Shown here piece by piece: positions 37,094 to 45,072 of a DNA stretch of 64,000 nucleotides (position 1 is its first letter; each line of letters starts with the position of its first letter). A program made the translations under genes and the position numbers. Source of the stretch: RGIG9115 sp045603225 (GTDB lineage Bacteria; Bacillota; Clostridia; UBA1381); NCBI GenBank assembly GCA_045603225.1, contig JAZULT010000036.1, forward strand, positions 12,968 to 76,967. The letters are read 5' to 3'. The notes under the pieces are model-generated. The model ran no database searches. It was not told the origin of the DNA and saw only the letters and a program-made list of their open reading frames with translations.

Positions 37094-38250
37094 GGATTCT
37101 ATTTGCAGGAGATATGGCGTTTAAATATTTTGATGAATTCCCCGGAACGGAAAAGGCTTATAAAACCTTCGGTGAAACGGCGGAAGTATTCTCAGAGTAT
37201 GATTTTTCAGTTCTGAATCTTGAAAATGTATTGGGAAATACAGATGATTTCGAGCCTATTATTAAAAGCGGACCTAACCTTATTTCCGAAGATGACTATA
37301 TTGAGTATGTAGATGCACTTAAGCCTTCGGCAGTAGGAATGGCTAATAACCATAGCCTTGACTACGGAGACGGTGCGCTTTATCATACAGTTCAGCTTCT
37401 GAAAGACAGAAATTATCAGGTGTTTGGTGTCGGAGAGAATATTGAAGAAGCATATAAGCCGGCTGTTTTTGAAAAAGACGGCATTAAGGTCGCAATTATA
37501 GGTGTTTGCGAAAATGAATTCGGTATTGCCGAAAAGAATTCTCCGGGTACGGCAGGGTACAGGCTCGGCAGAGTTTCACGCAGTATAGCGGATGCTAAGG
37601 AAAAGGGAATGTTGCCGATAATTTATTTCCATGGCGGAAATGAGTTTAATCCTTTCCCGTCACCCGGAAAAGTGGAGCTGTACCGTCATTTTATTGAGCT
37701 GGGAGCAAAAGCGGTGATTGCAATGCACACCCACTGCCCTCAGGGGTATGAAATCTATGCCGGATGCCCGATTGTGTACAGCATGGGTAATTTTTTCTTC
37801 TATAAGGATAAGAATGAAAACACTCTTCCGTCGTGGTATTACGGATACATGACAGTGCTTGATATTACCGATAATGAAATAACTCTTGACGTGATTCCTT
37901 ATCGGTTTGATAAATACAATCATACACTTCTTTCGGGCAAAGATAAAGAAAAGTTTATGAAAAACCTTGATGAACTCAGCAGACCGATTCAGGATGAGGA
38001 TAAGCTTCAGAGCCTGTTCGATGCGTGGAGCGTAATGTGGGGGATTGACAGATATATGCTCAGCGTTGTATCAACTGAAGAAACGAGAAAAGGCGGAGCT
38101 GAAGAAAATAAAGCAACAAAAAATGTTTTTTCGTGCGAAGCTCATAATGAACTTCTTATAAACAGCTATAAGATTCTGTATGACGAAAGCCGTAAGAAAG
38201 CCGAAACGGATATCAAGGCGATAGAATATTATCAGAATGTTGAAATATAG
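37090..38250 (+). CDS. CapA/PgsA-family metallophosphoesterase-like protein
   Basis: 386 residues, start overlapping the upstream stop by four bases. It matches the CapA (bacterial capsule synthesis, PGA_cap) family: GDMAF at the N-terminus, NLENVLG (~48), MANNHSLDYGD (~103), IIGVCENEF (~139), PIIYFHGGNEFNPFPS (~180) and HTHCPQGYEIY (~214), which carry the calcineurin-like metal ligands. Classic CapA proteins serve poly-gamma-glutamate export; this one has no membrane anchor or signal peptide, so it is more likely a soluble esterase or phosphatase. Coupling to a sugar isomerase-like gene suggests carbohydrate metabolism (inference). A bidirectional terminator follows. Confidence 0.8.
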   Translation: MRILFAGDMAFKYFDEFPGTEKAYKTFGETAEVFSEYDFSVLNLENVLGNTDDFEPIIKSGPNLISEDDYIEYVDALKPSAVGMANNHSLDYGDGALYHTVQLLKDRNYQVFGVGENIEEAYKPAVFEKDGIKVAIIGVCENEFGIAEKNSPGTAGYRLGRVSRSIADAKEKGMLPIIYFHGGNEFNPFPSPGKVELYRHFIELGAKAVIAMHTHCPQGYEIYAGCPIVYSMGNFFFYKDKNENTLPSWYYGYMTVLDITDNEITLDVIPYRFDKYNHTLLSGKDKEKFMKNLDELSRPIQDEDKLQSLFDAWSVMWGIDRYMLSVVSTEETRKGGAEENKATKNVFSCEAHNELLINSYKILYDESRKKAETDIKAIEYYQNVEI

Positions 38251-38318
38251 GATTTTTTTATCAACTTTAGTGTTGGTTTCTTAGGCTGAAGGGGATGTAA
38301 AAAAAGTCCAGACCGTAA

Positions 38319-38357
38319 AAAGGGAATGTAAAAAACAGAGTTTTTTACATTCCCTTT
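38319..38357. terminator. Bidirectional intrinsic terminator
   Basis: A perfect 18-bp stem (38319-38336 with 38340-38357, loop AGA) with A/T-rich arms lies between two convergent genes and can serve both. Confidence 0.9.
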
Positions 38358-38417
38358 ATTTGTTAATTCAATGATATTCAGTTAAATTAAAAATGCGGAT
38401 ATGTTTTGTTGTGTTAT

Positions 38418-40847
38418 TTATCTGCCGAGGATATTACATTCCTTAATATCACTATCTTTTACGATAAAGGTTTTCACCTCAAACGGCGTGAAATTAATAT
38501 CGAAAGAGTTATTCTTAATTTTAATATTAGCTTTATTATTTGCATCTGTGGTGTTGAAAAGGCGAACTATAAGACCGCTGCATGCAGATTCCTTCATTCC
38601 TGTAAGGAGGACGGTATCGTTATCGAGTTCAACGGAAGTATCCTTCTTTTCTCCGAATCCCGGTGGATAGAAGGAAAGTGCATAAAGTGACTGATTGAAT
38701 ATTTCTGCGTCTTTATCAAGAGTATTTACGTCTGCAGTCAGGCGGTACTCAAACTCACGTTCACCGATATCAATATGGTCGTGGTTTCTGTCGTCATCGG
38801 TAACAGGTCTGTCGAAAATCGGATGTGCAGAATAGACAGGCGTTCTCATGAGCGAAATATTCATTATATTTTCTTCTGAGCTTCCACCGTATGTGCCTCT
38901 GTTAAGAACTGCGAAGCCTGTGTCGCCTTGTACAAGTGCACACCATTTCTGATACGATGCTTCGTGTCCGTCATGGCGGATGCTTTCACGTCCGAATGCC
39001 ATTTGACCTACGTAATCGGCATTTTTCATTGTTGTATCAAATGAAAGCTTGTACATAACGTTTGAGTCGTTTGCGAGAACCTTGATTTTGATATCCACAT
39101 ATGCTTCGGTTTTCGGGATTATATAAGTAACAACGGCAAATGAATTATTATGCTTAAGTACAGCCTGTATTTTACATCTTACATCTCCATTTTCTACAAC
39201 TCTTACGTTTTCGTGGTTTGCATCCGGATAACCGTTGAAAACATTAGCCTCATCTTTTGTTACAGCTTTAAATTCCCCGATTTTGTCAAAGAATCCGTCA
39301 ACATTCATTGCCCATGGGTCTTCATTGTCAGCATATACATCAATTCTTCCGCTTTCTGCGTTCAGGTAGTCCCTACCGCCTGCTTCATACTTATCGATAA
39401 GACCTGTATTTTTGTTTATGTGAACAACAATTTTTCCGTTATCAATGATGAAATGCGAATCTGTTTCATTGCACGGATTTATCGGACGTGCAAACATATT
39501 CTGCATAGTTGTAAGCTCGCAGTCAAAACGGCTGATGCTCATAGGTGCGAGCTTTGCAGTAAATGCAACACGCTTGCGCCAATCAAGACGTTCACTGCTT
39601 GCTTCCTTTTCGTTTTGTGCGGGAATATAGTTTCCGTTTTCGTCACGTACAGTGATAAGTGTAGTTTCGTTGTCGTTCCAGTTCTGGTCTTCAAGCTGGA
39701 ATTCTACATCAACCGCTTCTGTTACAGGGTACGGATGCGGATTGAATACAAGAATCGGGATTTCGCCCTGTTTACATTCCTTCTGACCTTTACAAAGCTC
39801 AAAAAATGCCTTGTCGCAGAGTCTTGACACGATTTCTCTGCCGTAACCGAGAAGTCTTATTGCATCATCCTCCGCTTTTCTTATCATAGTTCCCGGAAGG
39901 ATATCGTGGAACTCACAGAACATAAGTGCTTTTTCAGCTTCGGCAAGCTGATTTTTGTCATAGCTTATTCCGCTTGCAGCAATCATTTTTTCACAGATGC
40001 CAAGCTCATTTTCGAGAAGTCTGTGAAGCTGTTTAATCCGAACCATTGAAGTGTAACAGCCAATCATACAATGTTGTATTGAAGTTTCGACGGTTTTAAG
40101 CTTATTTTTCTCTACAGTTTTGAAATACTGTTCGGGAGTTGAATGTATAAGCTTTACTTCAGGGTGTTTTTCTGCGTAATCATAAATCGCATCAAGGTCA
40201 ATTTTTGAAGGGCCACCACCGTGGTTCCCTATGCCCCACAGCATCAGATTTGCACCGTCATGAGCATCTTCAATTTTTGATTCAAGGCGTTCTATTATTT
40301 TTCCTTTATTTGTATTGTATGCACCGTTCGTATTATGACATATGATTTCACTGCCGTCATAGCCTTTCCAGATAAATTCTCTGTCCGGAGCAATGTAATC
40401 GTACGGACGCATATGCATATATGAGGTATAACCGCTCTTTGACAAAATCTGAACAAGTCCTCTTGAGTGACCGAATGCATCAAAATTAATTGCAGTTTCA
40501 GGTTTTACACCGAACTTTTCCATGAAGTAATCGTTTCCTGTTCTTATCTGACGTATAAACGATTCGCCCGAAGGCATAAGGCAGTCAGGCTGGAGATACC
40601 ATCCGCCCATTATGTGCCATTTACCTTCTTTTACAAGCTTTTGTATTTTTACAAACAGCTCAGGTTCGTGTTCTTCTACCCATTCATAGAGAAGCGACTC
40701 GTTGTGATTGAATACGAATCCATTATATTCCTCGCAGAATTTTGCGGCAACACGGAAGGTTGAGATTGCTTCGGCTTTTCCTTCCTGTCTTTGCCATAGC
40801 CATACGGGGTCTAAGTGTGCATTGCACAGTAAAAACATTTCTTTCAT
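38418..40847 (-). CDS. GH38 alpha-mannosidase
   Basis: I start at ATG 40847 (AAGGA ten bases upstream); the frame reaches 40868 but that ATG has no ribosome site. About 809 residues, no signal peptide, so cytoplasmic. GH38 hallmarks: CNAHLDPVWLW with zinc ligands H11 and D13, likely nucleophile D123 in INFDAFGHSRG, a GNHGGGPSK segment, EFHDILPGT, and the C-terminal beta-sandwich domains with NRGTYG. GH38 enzymes release mannose from alpha-mannosides or mannoglycerate-type substrates, retaining, zinc-dependent. It lies directly downstream of a ribbon-helix-helix gene whose stop overlaps the longer frame, so the two share a transcript and perhaps autoregulation. Confidence 0.92.
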   Translation of the reverse strand: MKEMFLLCNAHLDPVWLWQRQEGKAEAISTFRVAAKFCEEYNGFVFNHNESLLYEWVEEHEPELFVKIQKLVKEGKWHIMGGWYLQPDCLMPSGESFIRQIRTGNDYFMEKFGVKPETAINFDAFGHSRGLVQILSKSGYTSYMHMRPYDYIAPDREFIWKGYDGSEIICHNTNGAYNTNKGKIIERLESKIEDAHDGANLMLWGIGNHGGGPSKIDLDAIYDYAEKHPEVKLIHSTPEQYFKTVEKNKLKTVETSIQHCMIGCYTSMVRIKQLHRLLENELGICEKMIAASGISYDKNQLAEAEKALMFCEFHDILPGTMIRKAEDDAIRLLGYGREIVSRLCDKAFFELCKGQKECKQGEIPILVFNPHPYPVTEAVDVEFQLEDQNWNDNETTLITVRDENGNYIPAQNEKEASSERLDWRKRVAFTAKLAPMSISRFDCELTTMQNMFARPINPCNETDSHFIIDNGKIVVHINKNTGLIDKYEAGGRDYLNAESGRIDVYADNEDPWAMNVDGFFDKIGEFKAVTKDEANVFNGYPDANHENVRVVENGDVRCKIQAVLKHNNSFAVVTYIIPKTEAYVDIKIKVLANDSNVMYKLSFDTTMKNADYVGQMAFGRESIRHDGHEASYQKWCALVQGDTGFAVLNRGTYGGSSEENIMNISLMRTPVYSAHPIFDRPVTDDDRNHDHIDIGEREFEYRLTADVNTLDKDAEIFNQSLYALSFYPPGFGEKKDTSVELDNDTVLLTGMKESACSGLIVRLFNTTDANNKANIKIKNNSFDINFTPFEVKTFIVKDSDIKECNILGR

Positions 40848-40860
40848 AATATGTAATTCC

Positions 40861-41010
40861 TTAAGCATTATTGTTGTCTTTTAAGTACTCTTTCAATATC
40901 AGATTTATATACTGTGAAAGAGACCTGTCATCATTTTCAGCTAATTCCTTTATTTTTTGTAAGATATCTTCATCAATAGTTATACTGATTTTTTGTTTTA
41001 ACGGACGCAT
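40861..41010 (-). CDS. Small ribbon-helix-helix (Arc/CopG-type) DNA-binding protein
   Basis: A 49-residue ORF starts at 41010 with GGTGG upstream: MRPLKQKISITIDEDI, then LQKIKELAENDDRSLSQYIN and LILKEYLK. An N-terminal beta strand (KISITID) plus two helices is the ribbon-helix-helix fold of CopG/Arc repressors and type II antitoxins. No toxin gene is adjacent; downstream is the GH38 gene. A palindrome and phased repeats upstream (41036-41100) look like its operator. A local repressor is more likely than an orphan antitoxin, but both remain possible. Confidence 0.75.
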   Translation of the reverse strand: MRPLKQKISITIDEDILQKIKELAENDDRSLSQYINLILKEYLKDNNNA

Positions 41011-41035
41011 TTTACCACCTCTGCATTTATTATAC

Positions 41036-41100
41036 TACAAAACAGTATTTTGTATTAACATTTCGCTTAAAGTAGTATAAAATAGTATAAAGTATTATAA
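41036..41100. promoter_or_regulatory. Divergent regulatory region with palindrome and 10-bp phased repeats
   Basis: Inverted repeat TACAAAA-N5-TTTTGTA (41036-41054) and the 10-bp series TAGTATAAAA, TAGTATAAAG, TATTATAAAA (~41073-41102). Ribbon-helix-helix repressors typically bind such short phased repeats. The region lies between the RHH gene (minus) and the zinc-ribbon gene (plus). Confidence 0.5.
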
Positions 41101-41115
41101 AAGAGGTGCTTAAGA

Positions 41116-41316
41116 ATGGCTGAATTTTGTTTGGAGTGTTTGAATAAACATGTCAATGAAAAATTATTGGAAAAAGATGTGACATTATCTGAGGATTTGT
41201 GCGAAGAATGTGGAGAGTGGAAACCGTGTGTTATTGCTATAAAGAAAAAAAGCTCAAAAAGACTTTTTTCGCGGCACAGGTTGTTTCATCGTCTTGACTT
41301 TTTCAGGCATATGTGA
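41116..41316 (+). CDS. Small zinc-ribbon-like hypothetical protein
   Basis: 66 residues, ATG with GAGG at 41103-41106. Two Cys pairs (CLEC near residue 5-8 and CEECGEWKPC near 30-39) suggest a zinc ribbon; the C-terminal 25 residues are basic. Function unknown. It is divergent from the RHH gene and precedes a methyltransferase gene by 25 bases. A promoter for that gene may overlap its 3' end. Confidence 0.6.
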   Translation: MAEFCLECLNKHVNEKLLEKDVTLSEDLCEECGEWKPCVIAIKKKSSKRLFSRHRLFHRLDFFRHM

Positions 41317-41322
41317 TACAAT
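41294..41322 (+). promoter_or_regulatory. Possible promoter for the methyltransferase gene
   Basis: TTGACT at 41294-41299, 17-base spacer, TACAAT at 41317-41322, overlapping the end of the small zinc-ribbon gene. It would give a very short leader before GGGAGG at 41329. Confidence 0.45.
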
Positions 41323-41341
41323 TTATCCGGGAGGATGGAAC

Positions 41342-42478
41342 ATGAATGAATTAACAGCTTATATTGAAGAAATTTATGCAGAGAATCCGGTTAAAATTAT
41401 ACTGAGTAAGCCTGCAGCGAAAAGTGCAGAATACAGGAAAATTGTAATATCCGGCAAGAAAAACGGATATCAGGCAGAGAAGTTTACCGAAAAACAGGCT
41501 TTTCATGAAAATCTGAGCGAGGAAGATGTATGCGGATTCTGCGGCAAGTATGCAGGAAGTGAATTTCTGCAGATTAATGCATGGACTGAAAAGCACGAGT
41601 ATATGATAATGATTTCCAAAAAAGGTAAGGTGTCATGCAAGAAGAAAATACTTCAGAACGAATGCCGCGTGGACACTTCTCATAACAGGGAAAAGAACTA
41701 TATAATTGCTGAGGGCACTGTTGTTCCGCCGCTTGTTGATATGGGAATATTCACCAAAGAGGGGAAAGTCGTGAACTCGATGTATGACAAGTTCAGGCAG
41801 ATAAACCGTTTTGTTGAAATTGTTGACGATGCTGTCAGAAATTCAGATTTTAAGCATCTTAATATAATTGATTTTGGATGTGGAAAATCGTACCTGACAT
41901 TTATTCTTTATTACTATTTTACGGGGATAAAGAATATCGATGTTAATATAACGGGTCTTGACCTTAAAAAAGATGTAATAGAAAACTGCAATAAATCAGC
42001 CGAAAAATACGGATATAAAAATCTTAAATTTGAAATAGGTGATATAAATGGGTATAAGTGTACTGATGCCGTGGATATGGTTATAACTTTGCACGCCTGT
42101 GATACAGCGACTGATTATGCACTTTACAATGCGATAAACTGGGGCGCGAAAATGATATTCTCCGTGCCATGCTGTCAGCATGAGGTGAACTCTCAGATTA
42201 AATCCGAGAAGCTTTCCATTTTTACGGAATACGGCATAATTAAGGAAAGAGTTTCTGCGCTTATAACGGATGCAGTGCGTGGGAATCTCCTTACGGCACA
42301 GGGATATAAAACTCAGATAATGGAATTCATAGATATGTCACATACTCCTAAAAACATTCTTATTCGTGCGGTTAAATCAAACGTATCGGATTCGGCAAAA
42401 CAAAAGGCGATGAAAGATGTTGAAAGCGTGATTGAGGAATTTAGTATATCGCCGACATTATATAATCTTCTTAATTAA
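41342..42478 (+). CDS. SAM-dependent methyltransferase (Methyltransf_32-like)
   Basis: ATG 41342 with GGGAGG at 41329-41334; 378 residues. The N-terminal ~130 residues are a family-specific region with a conserved-looking HNREKNYIIAEG. The Rossmann methyltransferase core follows: motif I IIDFGCGKSYLTF, acidic LTGLDLKK, then VITLHACDTATDYAL and SVPCCQHEVN. The HACDTATD and PCCQH motifs are typical of the Methyltransf_32 group, which is found in many Firmicutes and is thought to act on RNA or protein. The exact substrate is unknown. No signal peptide; a strong new promoter starts just after its stop codon. Confidence 0.82.
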   Translation: MNELTAYIEEIYAENPVKIILSKPAAKSAEYRKIVISGKKNGYQAEKFTEKQAFHENLSEEDVCGFCGKYAGSEFLQINAWTEKHEYMIMISKKGKVSCKKKILQNECRVDTSHNREKNYIIAEGTVVPPLVDMGIFTKEGKVVNSMYDKFRQINRFVEIVDDAVRNSDFKHLNIIDFGCGKSYLTFILYYYFTGIKNIDVNITGLDLKKDVIENCNKSAEKYGYKNLKFEIGDINGYKCTDAVDMVITLHACDTATDYALYNAINWGAKMIFSVPCCQHEVNSQIKSEKLSIFTEYGIIKERVSALITDAVRGNLLTAQGYKTQIMEFIDMSHTPKNILIRAVKSNVSDSAKQKAMKDVESVIEEFSISPTLYNLLN

Positions 42479-42482
42479 ATCC

Positions 42483-42511
42483 TTGACAATTATAAGGAAG
42501 TGTGATATAAT
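42483..42511 (+). promoter_or_regulatory. Consensus sigma-A promoter of the lipoprotein gene
   Basis: TTGACA at 42483-42488, 17-base spacer, TATAAT at 42506-42511: full consensus. Start codon is 54 bases downstream of the -10 box. Confidence 0.9.
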
Positions 42512-42564
42512 ATTAAAAATGTCGGAAACTTAATGTATATGTATTATTAAACGGAGGAAAGATT

Positions 42565-43236
42565 ATGTTAAAGAAAATTGCTTGTGTACTTATTGCTTTA
42601 TCATGTACCGCTTCGCTTGCAAGCTGTGGCGGCGGCGGTGCAGAAAAGGCTGTTGAGGGTTTGCTTGATTCAGTGTACGAGTTGAACCTGAAGGAAATAT
42701 CAAAATATTCAAAAGAAACTGAAGATATGGAAGAAGAGTTTGACGGTAAGATTCCGGAAAATATTGATCAGTTGGTTGATTATTTTGCTGATGAAGAAGA
42801 ATTGGTAAAAGAAAATGCAAAGACAATCAAAAAAGTAGCAAATGCTGCTCACAAAAAAGTTAAGGAGTCTGTGAAATATAAAGTTACAGGTTCTGAAGAG
42901 GTTGAAGATGTTACTGTATGTACTGTAGAAGTTACAATGCCTGATTCATCTTCAATAATGAACGCAGTGCAGAATGCAGCTAAGGATATTGATATGACAG
43001 AATTCATGGGTCTTGATGAAGAAGATCTTGAGGATTCAAAAGTGATTGATGAGCTTGCTGACAAGGTTCTTGATGCAATAAATAATCTTGAATTTGAAGA
43101 AACAACAACAGTTGAAATTGAAATTGGTATGGTTGAGGAAGACGGACAATGGATAGTTTCAGTTGATGATTGTGACTTGTCAGATGTTATGAGTGAAATG
43201 TCATCATTTGCAGGAATTGCAAATATGCTTGGATAA
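42565..43236 (+). CDS. Putative lipoprotein of unknown function
   Basis: 223 residues; ATG 42565 with GGAGG at 42553-42557. The signal peptide ends in a lipobox LASC (Cys ~21) followed by GGGG, so the protein should be lipid-anchored outside the membrane. The rest is very acidic and helical (KAVEGLLDSVYELNLKEISKYS at the start; VEIEIGMVEEDGQWIVS near the C-terminus), resembling small DUF4878/DUF5105-type lipoproteins, though I would not assign it. It stands alone between a consensus promoter and a strong terminator, so it is a single-gene, probably well-expressed unit. Confidence 0.75.
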   Translation: MLKKIACVLIALSCTASLASCGGGGAEKAVEGLLDSVYELNLKEISKYSKETEDMEEEFDGKIPENIDQLVDYFADEEELVKENAKTIKKVANAAHKKVKESVKYKVTGSEEVEDVTVCTVEVTMPDSSSIMNAVQNAAKDIDMTEFMGLDEEDLEDSKVIDELADKVLDAINNLEFEETTTVEIEIGMVEEDGQWIVSVDDCDLSDVMSEMSSFAGIANMLG

Positions 43237-43278
43237 GAATATAAAATACATATACATATACAGATAAAGTTGTCAATA

Positions 43279-43318
43279 AACCAAAAAAAAGATGCCCACC
43301 GGCATCTTTTTTTTGGTT
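43279..43318 (+). terminator. Strong intrinsic terminator after the lipoprotein gene
   Basis: Perfect 18-bp stem (43279-43296 with 43301-43318; core GATGCC / GGCATC with A8/T8 arms, loop CACC). Confidence 0.95.
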
Positions 43319-43342
43319 CAAGAGTGTAAATTTGTGGTTATC

Positions 43343-43364
43343 GTGTGTATCATTTGACGCTTAC
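43343..43364. mobile_element. Solitary IS66-type terminal inverted repeat
   Basis: The minus strand reads GTAAGCGTCAAATGATACAC, a typical IS66-family end (GTAAGCG start). The same 22 bases recur exactly at 46667-46688 in the same orientation, there next to an IS66 tnpA remnant. No transposase lies next to this copy. Confidence 0.6.
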
Positions 43365-43386
43365 AATCCAAAGAATTTATTTCGTT

Positions 43387-43419
43387 GAAAAAAGCACCGA
43401 CAAAGTCGATGCTTTTTTC
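43387..43419. repeat. Solitary copy of the terminal hairpin of array B
   Basis: GAAAAAAGCACCGAC-AAA-GTCGATGCTTTTTTC differs by one base from the perfect hairpin at 45241-45273 that ends the hairpin array. It can act as a bidirectional terminator. Confidence 0.7.
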
Positions 43420-43503
43420 TGGCACTAACGGTTAATTTTCATACGAGTAAATCTGCGGTGCAAAGTGCAATAGATTATTTCATAATGAACTTTTCTTATC
43501 CTA

Positions 43504-43550
43504 TTGACATTTTTATAAAATTATGGTATGATTATTCATACCAATCATAC
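43504..43550 (+). promoter_or_regulatory. Promoter with overlapping palindromic operator, AbrB-like/glycosyltransferase operon
   Basis: TTGACA (43504-43509), 17-base spacer, TATGAT (43527-43532). The palindrome GGTATGA-TTAT-TCATACC (43525-43542) covers the -10 box and a third half-site TCATAC lies at 43545-43550, so the encoded AbrB-like protein may repress its own operon. Confidence 0.7.
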
Positions 43551-43565
43551 AAGGGAGATGCAGAT

Positions 43566-43775
43566 ATGAATATACACGAAGGTAAATATGCATGGATGGT
43601 AAAAATCGGCGAAAAGGGACAGTTTGTTATTCCGAAAGAAGCAAGAGAAATGTTTGATTTTCAGCCGGGAGATGAGATTTTGGTTCTCGGTGACCTTGAG
43701 CGAGGAATTGCAATTCTTCCCAAAGCAAAACAACAAGACACTATCAAACAAGTTTTTTCTGTAATAGAGGAATAA
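43566..43775 (+). CDS. AbrB/SpoVT-family DNA-binding protein
   Basis: ATG 43566 with AAGGGAG at 43551-43557 (the frame runs back to 43458 but across the promoter). 69 residues: a swapped-hairpin AbrB fold with MVKIGEKGQFVIPKEAREMF and then FQPGDEILVLGDLERGIAILP, as in AbrB, SpoVT and MazE. It should bind DNA as a dimer; the palindrome over its own promoter is the likely site. It sits four bases before a macrolide-type glycosyltransferase gene, so it probably controls that gene in response to an unknown signal. Confidence 0.88.
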   Translation: MNIHEGKYAWMVKIGEKGQFVIPKEAREMFDFQPGDEILVLGDLERGIAILPKAKQQDTIKQVFSVIEE

Positions 43776-43779
43776 AAAT

Positions 43780-44958
43780 ATGAGCAAAATAGTTTTCTTT
43801 TGTATTCCTGCACACGGTCACACTAACCCCACTTTGGGTGTTGTCAAGGAACTCATTTCTCGTGGACATCAGGTATGGTATTATTCATACAACATTATGC
43901 GTGAAAAAATCGAGTCGGCAGGTGCAACATTTATATCCTGCGATGATTATGATGCGGAGCAAAATTTAAGCGACAAAGACTCCACTCGAGTAGGAAAAGA
44001 CTTAGCATTTTCTATAAAGATGTTGGTAGATACTACACTGGCTCTTGATGACAAGGTTTGCAGGGATATGGCAGAGCTTAAGCCTGATTGTGTTGTGGCA
44101 GATTCTATGGCATTATGGGGAAAAGCCGTTGCACTAAAGCTTGGTATTCCTTTTGTTTCATCAACAACAACATTTGCATTTAATCAGCATTCAGCAAAGA
44201 TTATGAAACAAGGTCTTGGAGATTTGTTAAAGATGCTTTTCGCTATGCCAAAGACATCCAAGCAAGTCAAAAGACTAAAGGATAAGGGGTATCCCGTAAA
44301 TAGTATTCTTGATATTATAGGCAATGACGATAACACACATACTATTGTCTATACATCTCCCGAGTTTCAACCTTGTTCAGAGACTTTTTCGGAAAAGTAC
44401 GCATTTGTAGGACCTTCAATTCGCCCTGCAAGCAAAAAGGTTGAGAAAAGAAAAGATAAACTGATTTATATCTCTATGGGAACTGTAAATAATGATATGA
44501 TGCCTTTTTATAAAGCTTGTATATCTGCTTTAGCAAATACAGATTATCAGGTGATTATGTCAGTTGGTAATTTGGTAGCTATCGAGAATTTTGGAGAGCC
44601 ACCGGAAAACATATCAATTTATTCACATGTTGACCAAATTGCCGTTTTAGAAAAAGCAGATGTCTTTGTGTCACACTGCGGAATGAACAGTGTCAGTGAA
44701 AGTTTATATTTTGAAGTTCCACTCGTTATGCTACCACAAACATCAGAGCAAAAAGGCGTTGCCGAGCGAGTTAATCAGCTTGGCGCAGGTATAAAATTTG
44801 ATAAATCAGACAGGGTATCTATTTTGAGTGCAATAAATAAAATACTTAGTGATAGTATGTATAAGCAAAATGCCAAAAAGATTTCAGTTGGGTTTAAAAA
44901 CTCTTCTGGTGCAAGAGGTGCAGCAGACAAAATTATACAGGTTTGTGAAAGTAGTTAG
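43780..44958 (+). CDS. Macrolide-type (MGT, GT1) glycosyltransferase
   Basis: 392 residues; ribosome site GAGGAAT overlaps the upstream stop. The N-terminal Rossmann domain starts with IVFFCIPAHGHTNPTLGVVKEL and the C-terminal domain carries the UDP-sugar binding region FVSHCGMNSVSESLYFEVPLVMLPQ (quoted in parts), giving the GT1/MGT plan (HCG-N---E---GVP--). Family members glycosylate and inactivate macrolides or decorate lipids and natural products with UDP-glucose. It is soluble and cytoplasmic. Pairing with an AbrB-like regulator and location between IS66-type ends suggest an acquired detoxification or drug-modification unit (inference). Confidence 0.87.
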   Translation: MSKIVFFCIPAHGHTNPTLGVVKELISRGHQVWYYSYNIMREKIESAGATFISCDDYDAEQNLSDKDSTRVGKDLAFSIKMLVDTTLALDDKVCRDMAELKPDCVVADSMALWGKAVALKLGIPFVSSTTTFAFNQHSAKIMKQGLGDLLKMLFAMPKTSKQVKRLKDKGYPVNSILDIIGNDDNTHTIVYTSPEFQPCSETFSEKYAFVGPSIRPASKKVEKRKDKLIYISMGTVNNDMMPFYKACISALANTDYQVIMSVGNLVAIENFGEPPENISIYSHVDQIAVLEKADVFVSHCGMNSVSESLYFEVPLVMLPQTSEQKGVAERVNQLGAGIKFDKSDRVSILSAINKILSDSMYKQNAKKISVGFKNSSGARGAADKIIQVCESS

Positions 44959-45072
44959 CCCATTGAATTCCAATTTATCTTAACAGCGAACAAAATGCAC
45001 CACTCGTTTCACTACTGACGTTCCCTATTGTGTCATTTGACGGTTGTAAAATTTAAATGCTTTAATAATGAA

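Noticed and set aside
39150..39827. 225-residue ORF antisense to the GH38 gene
   Set aside because: Shadow frame rich in Cys, Phe and Tyr; the GH38 frame on the other strand has clear catalytic motifs.
40861..41316. Toxin-antitoxin module (RHH plus small zinc-ribbon protein)
   Set aside because: The two genes are divergent, and the zinc-ribbon protein resembles no toxin; co-transcription is with the mannosidase instead.
45029..45050. Third IS66-type end (TGTGTCATTTGACGGTTGT)
   Set aside because: Only partly similar to the two exact ends, with a gap and changes in the outermost bases; could be chance or a decayed copy.
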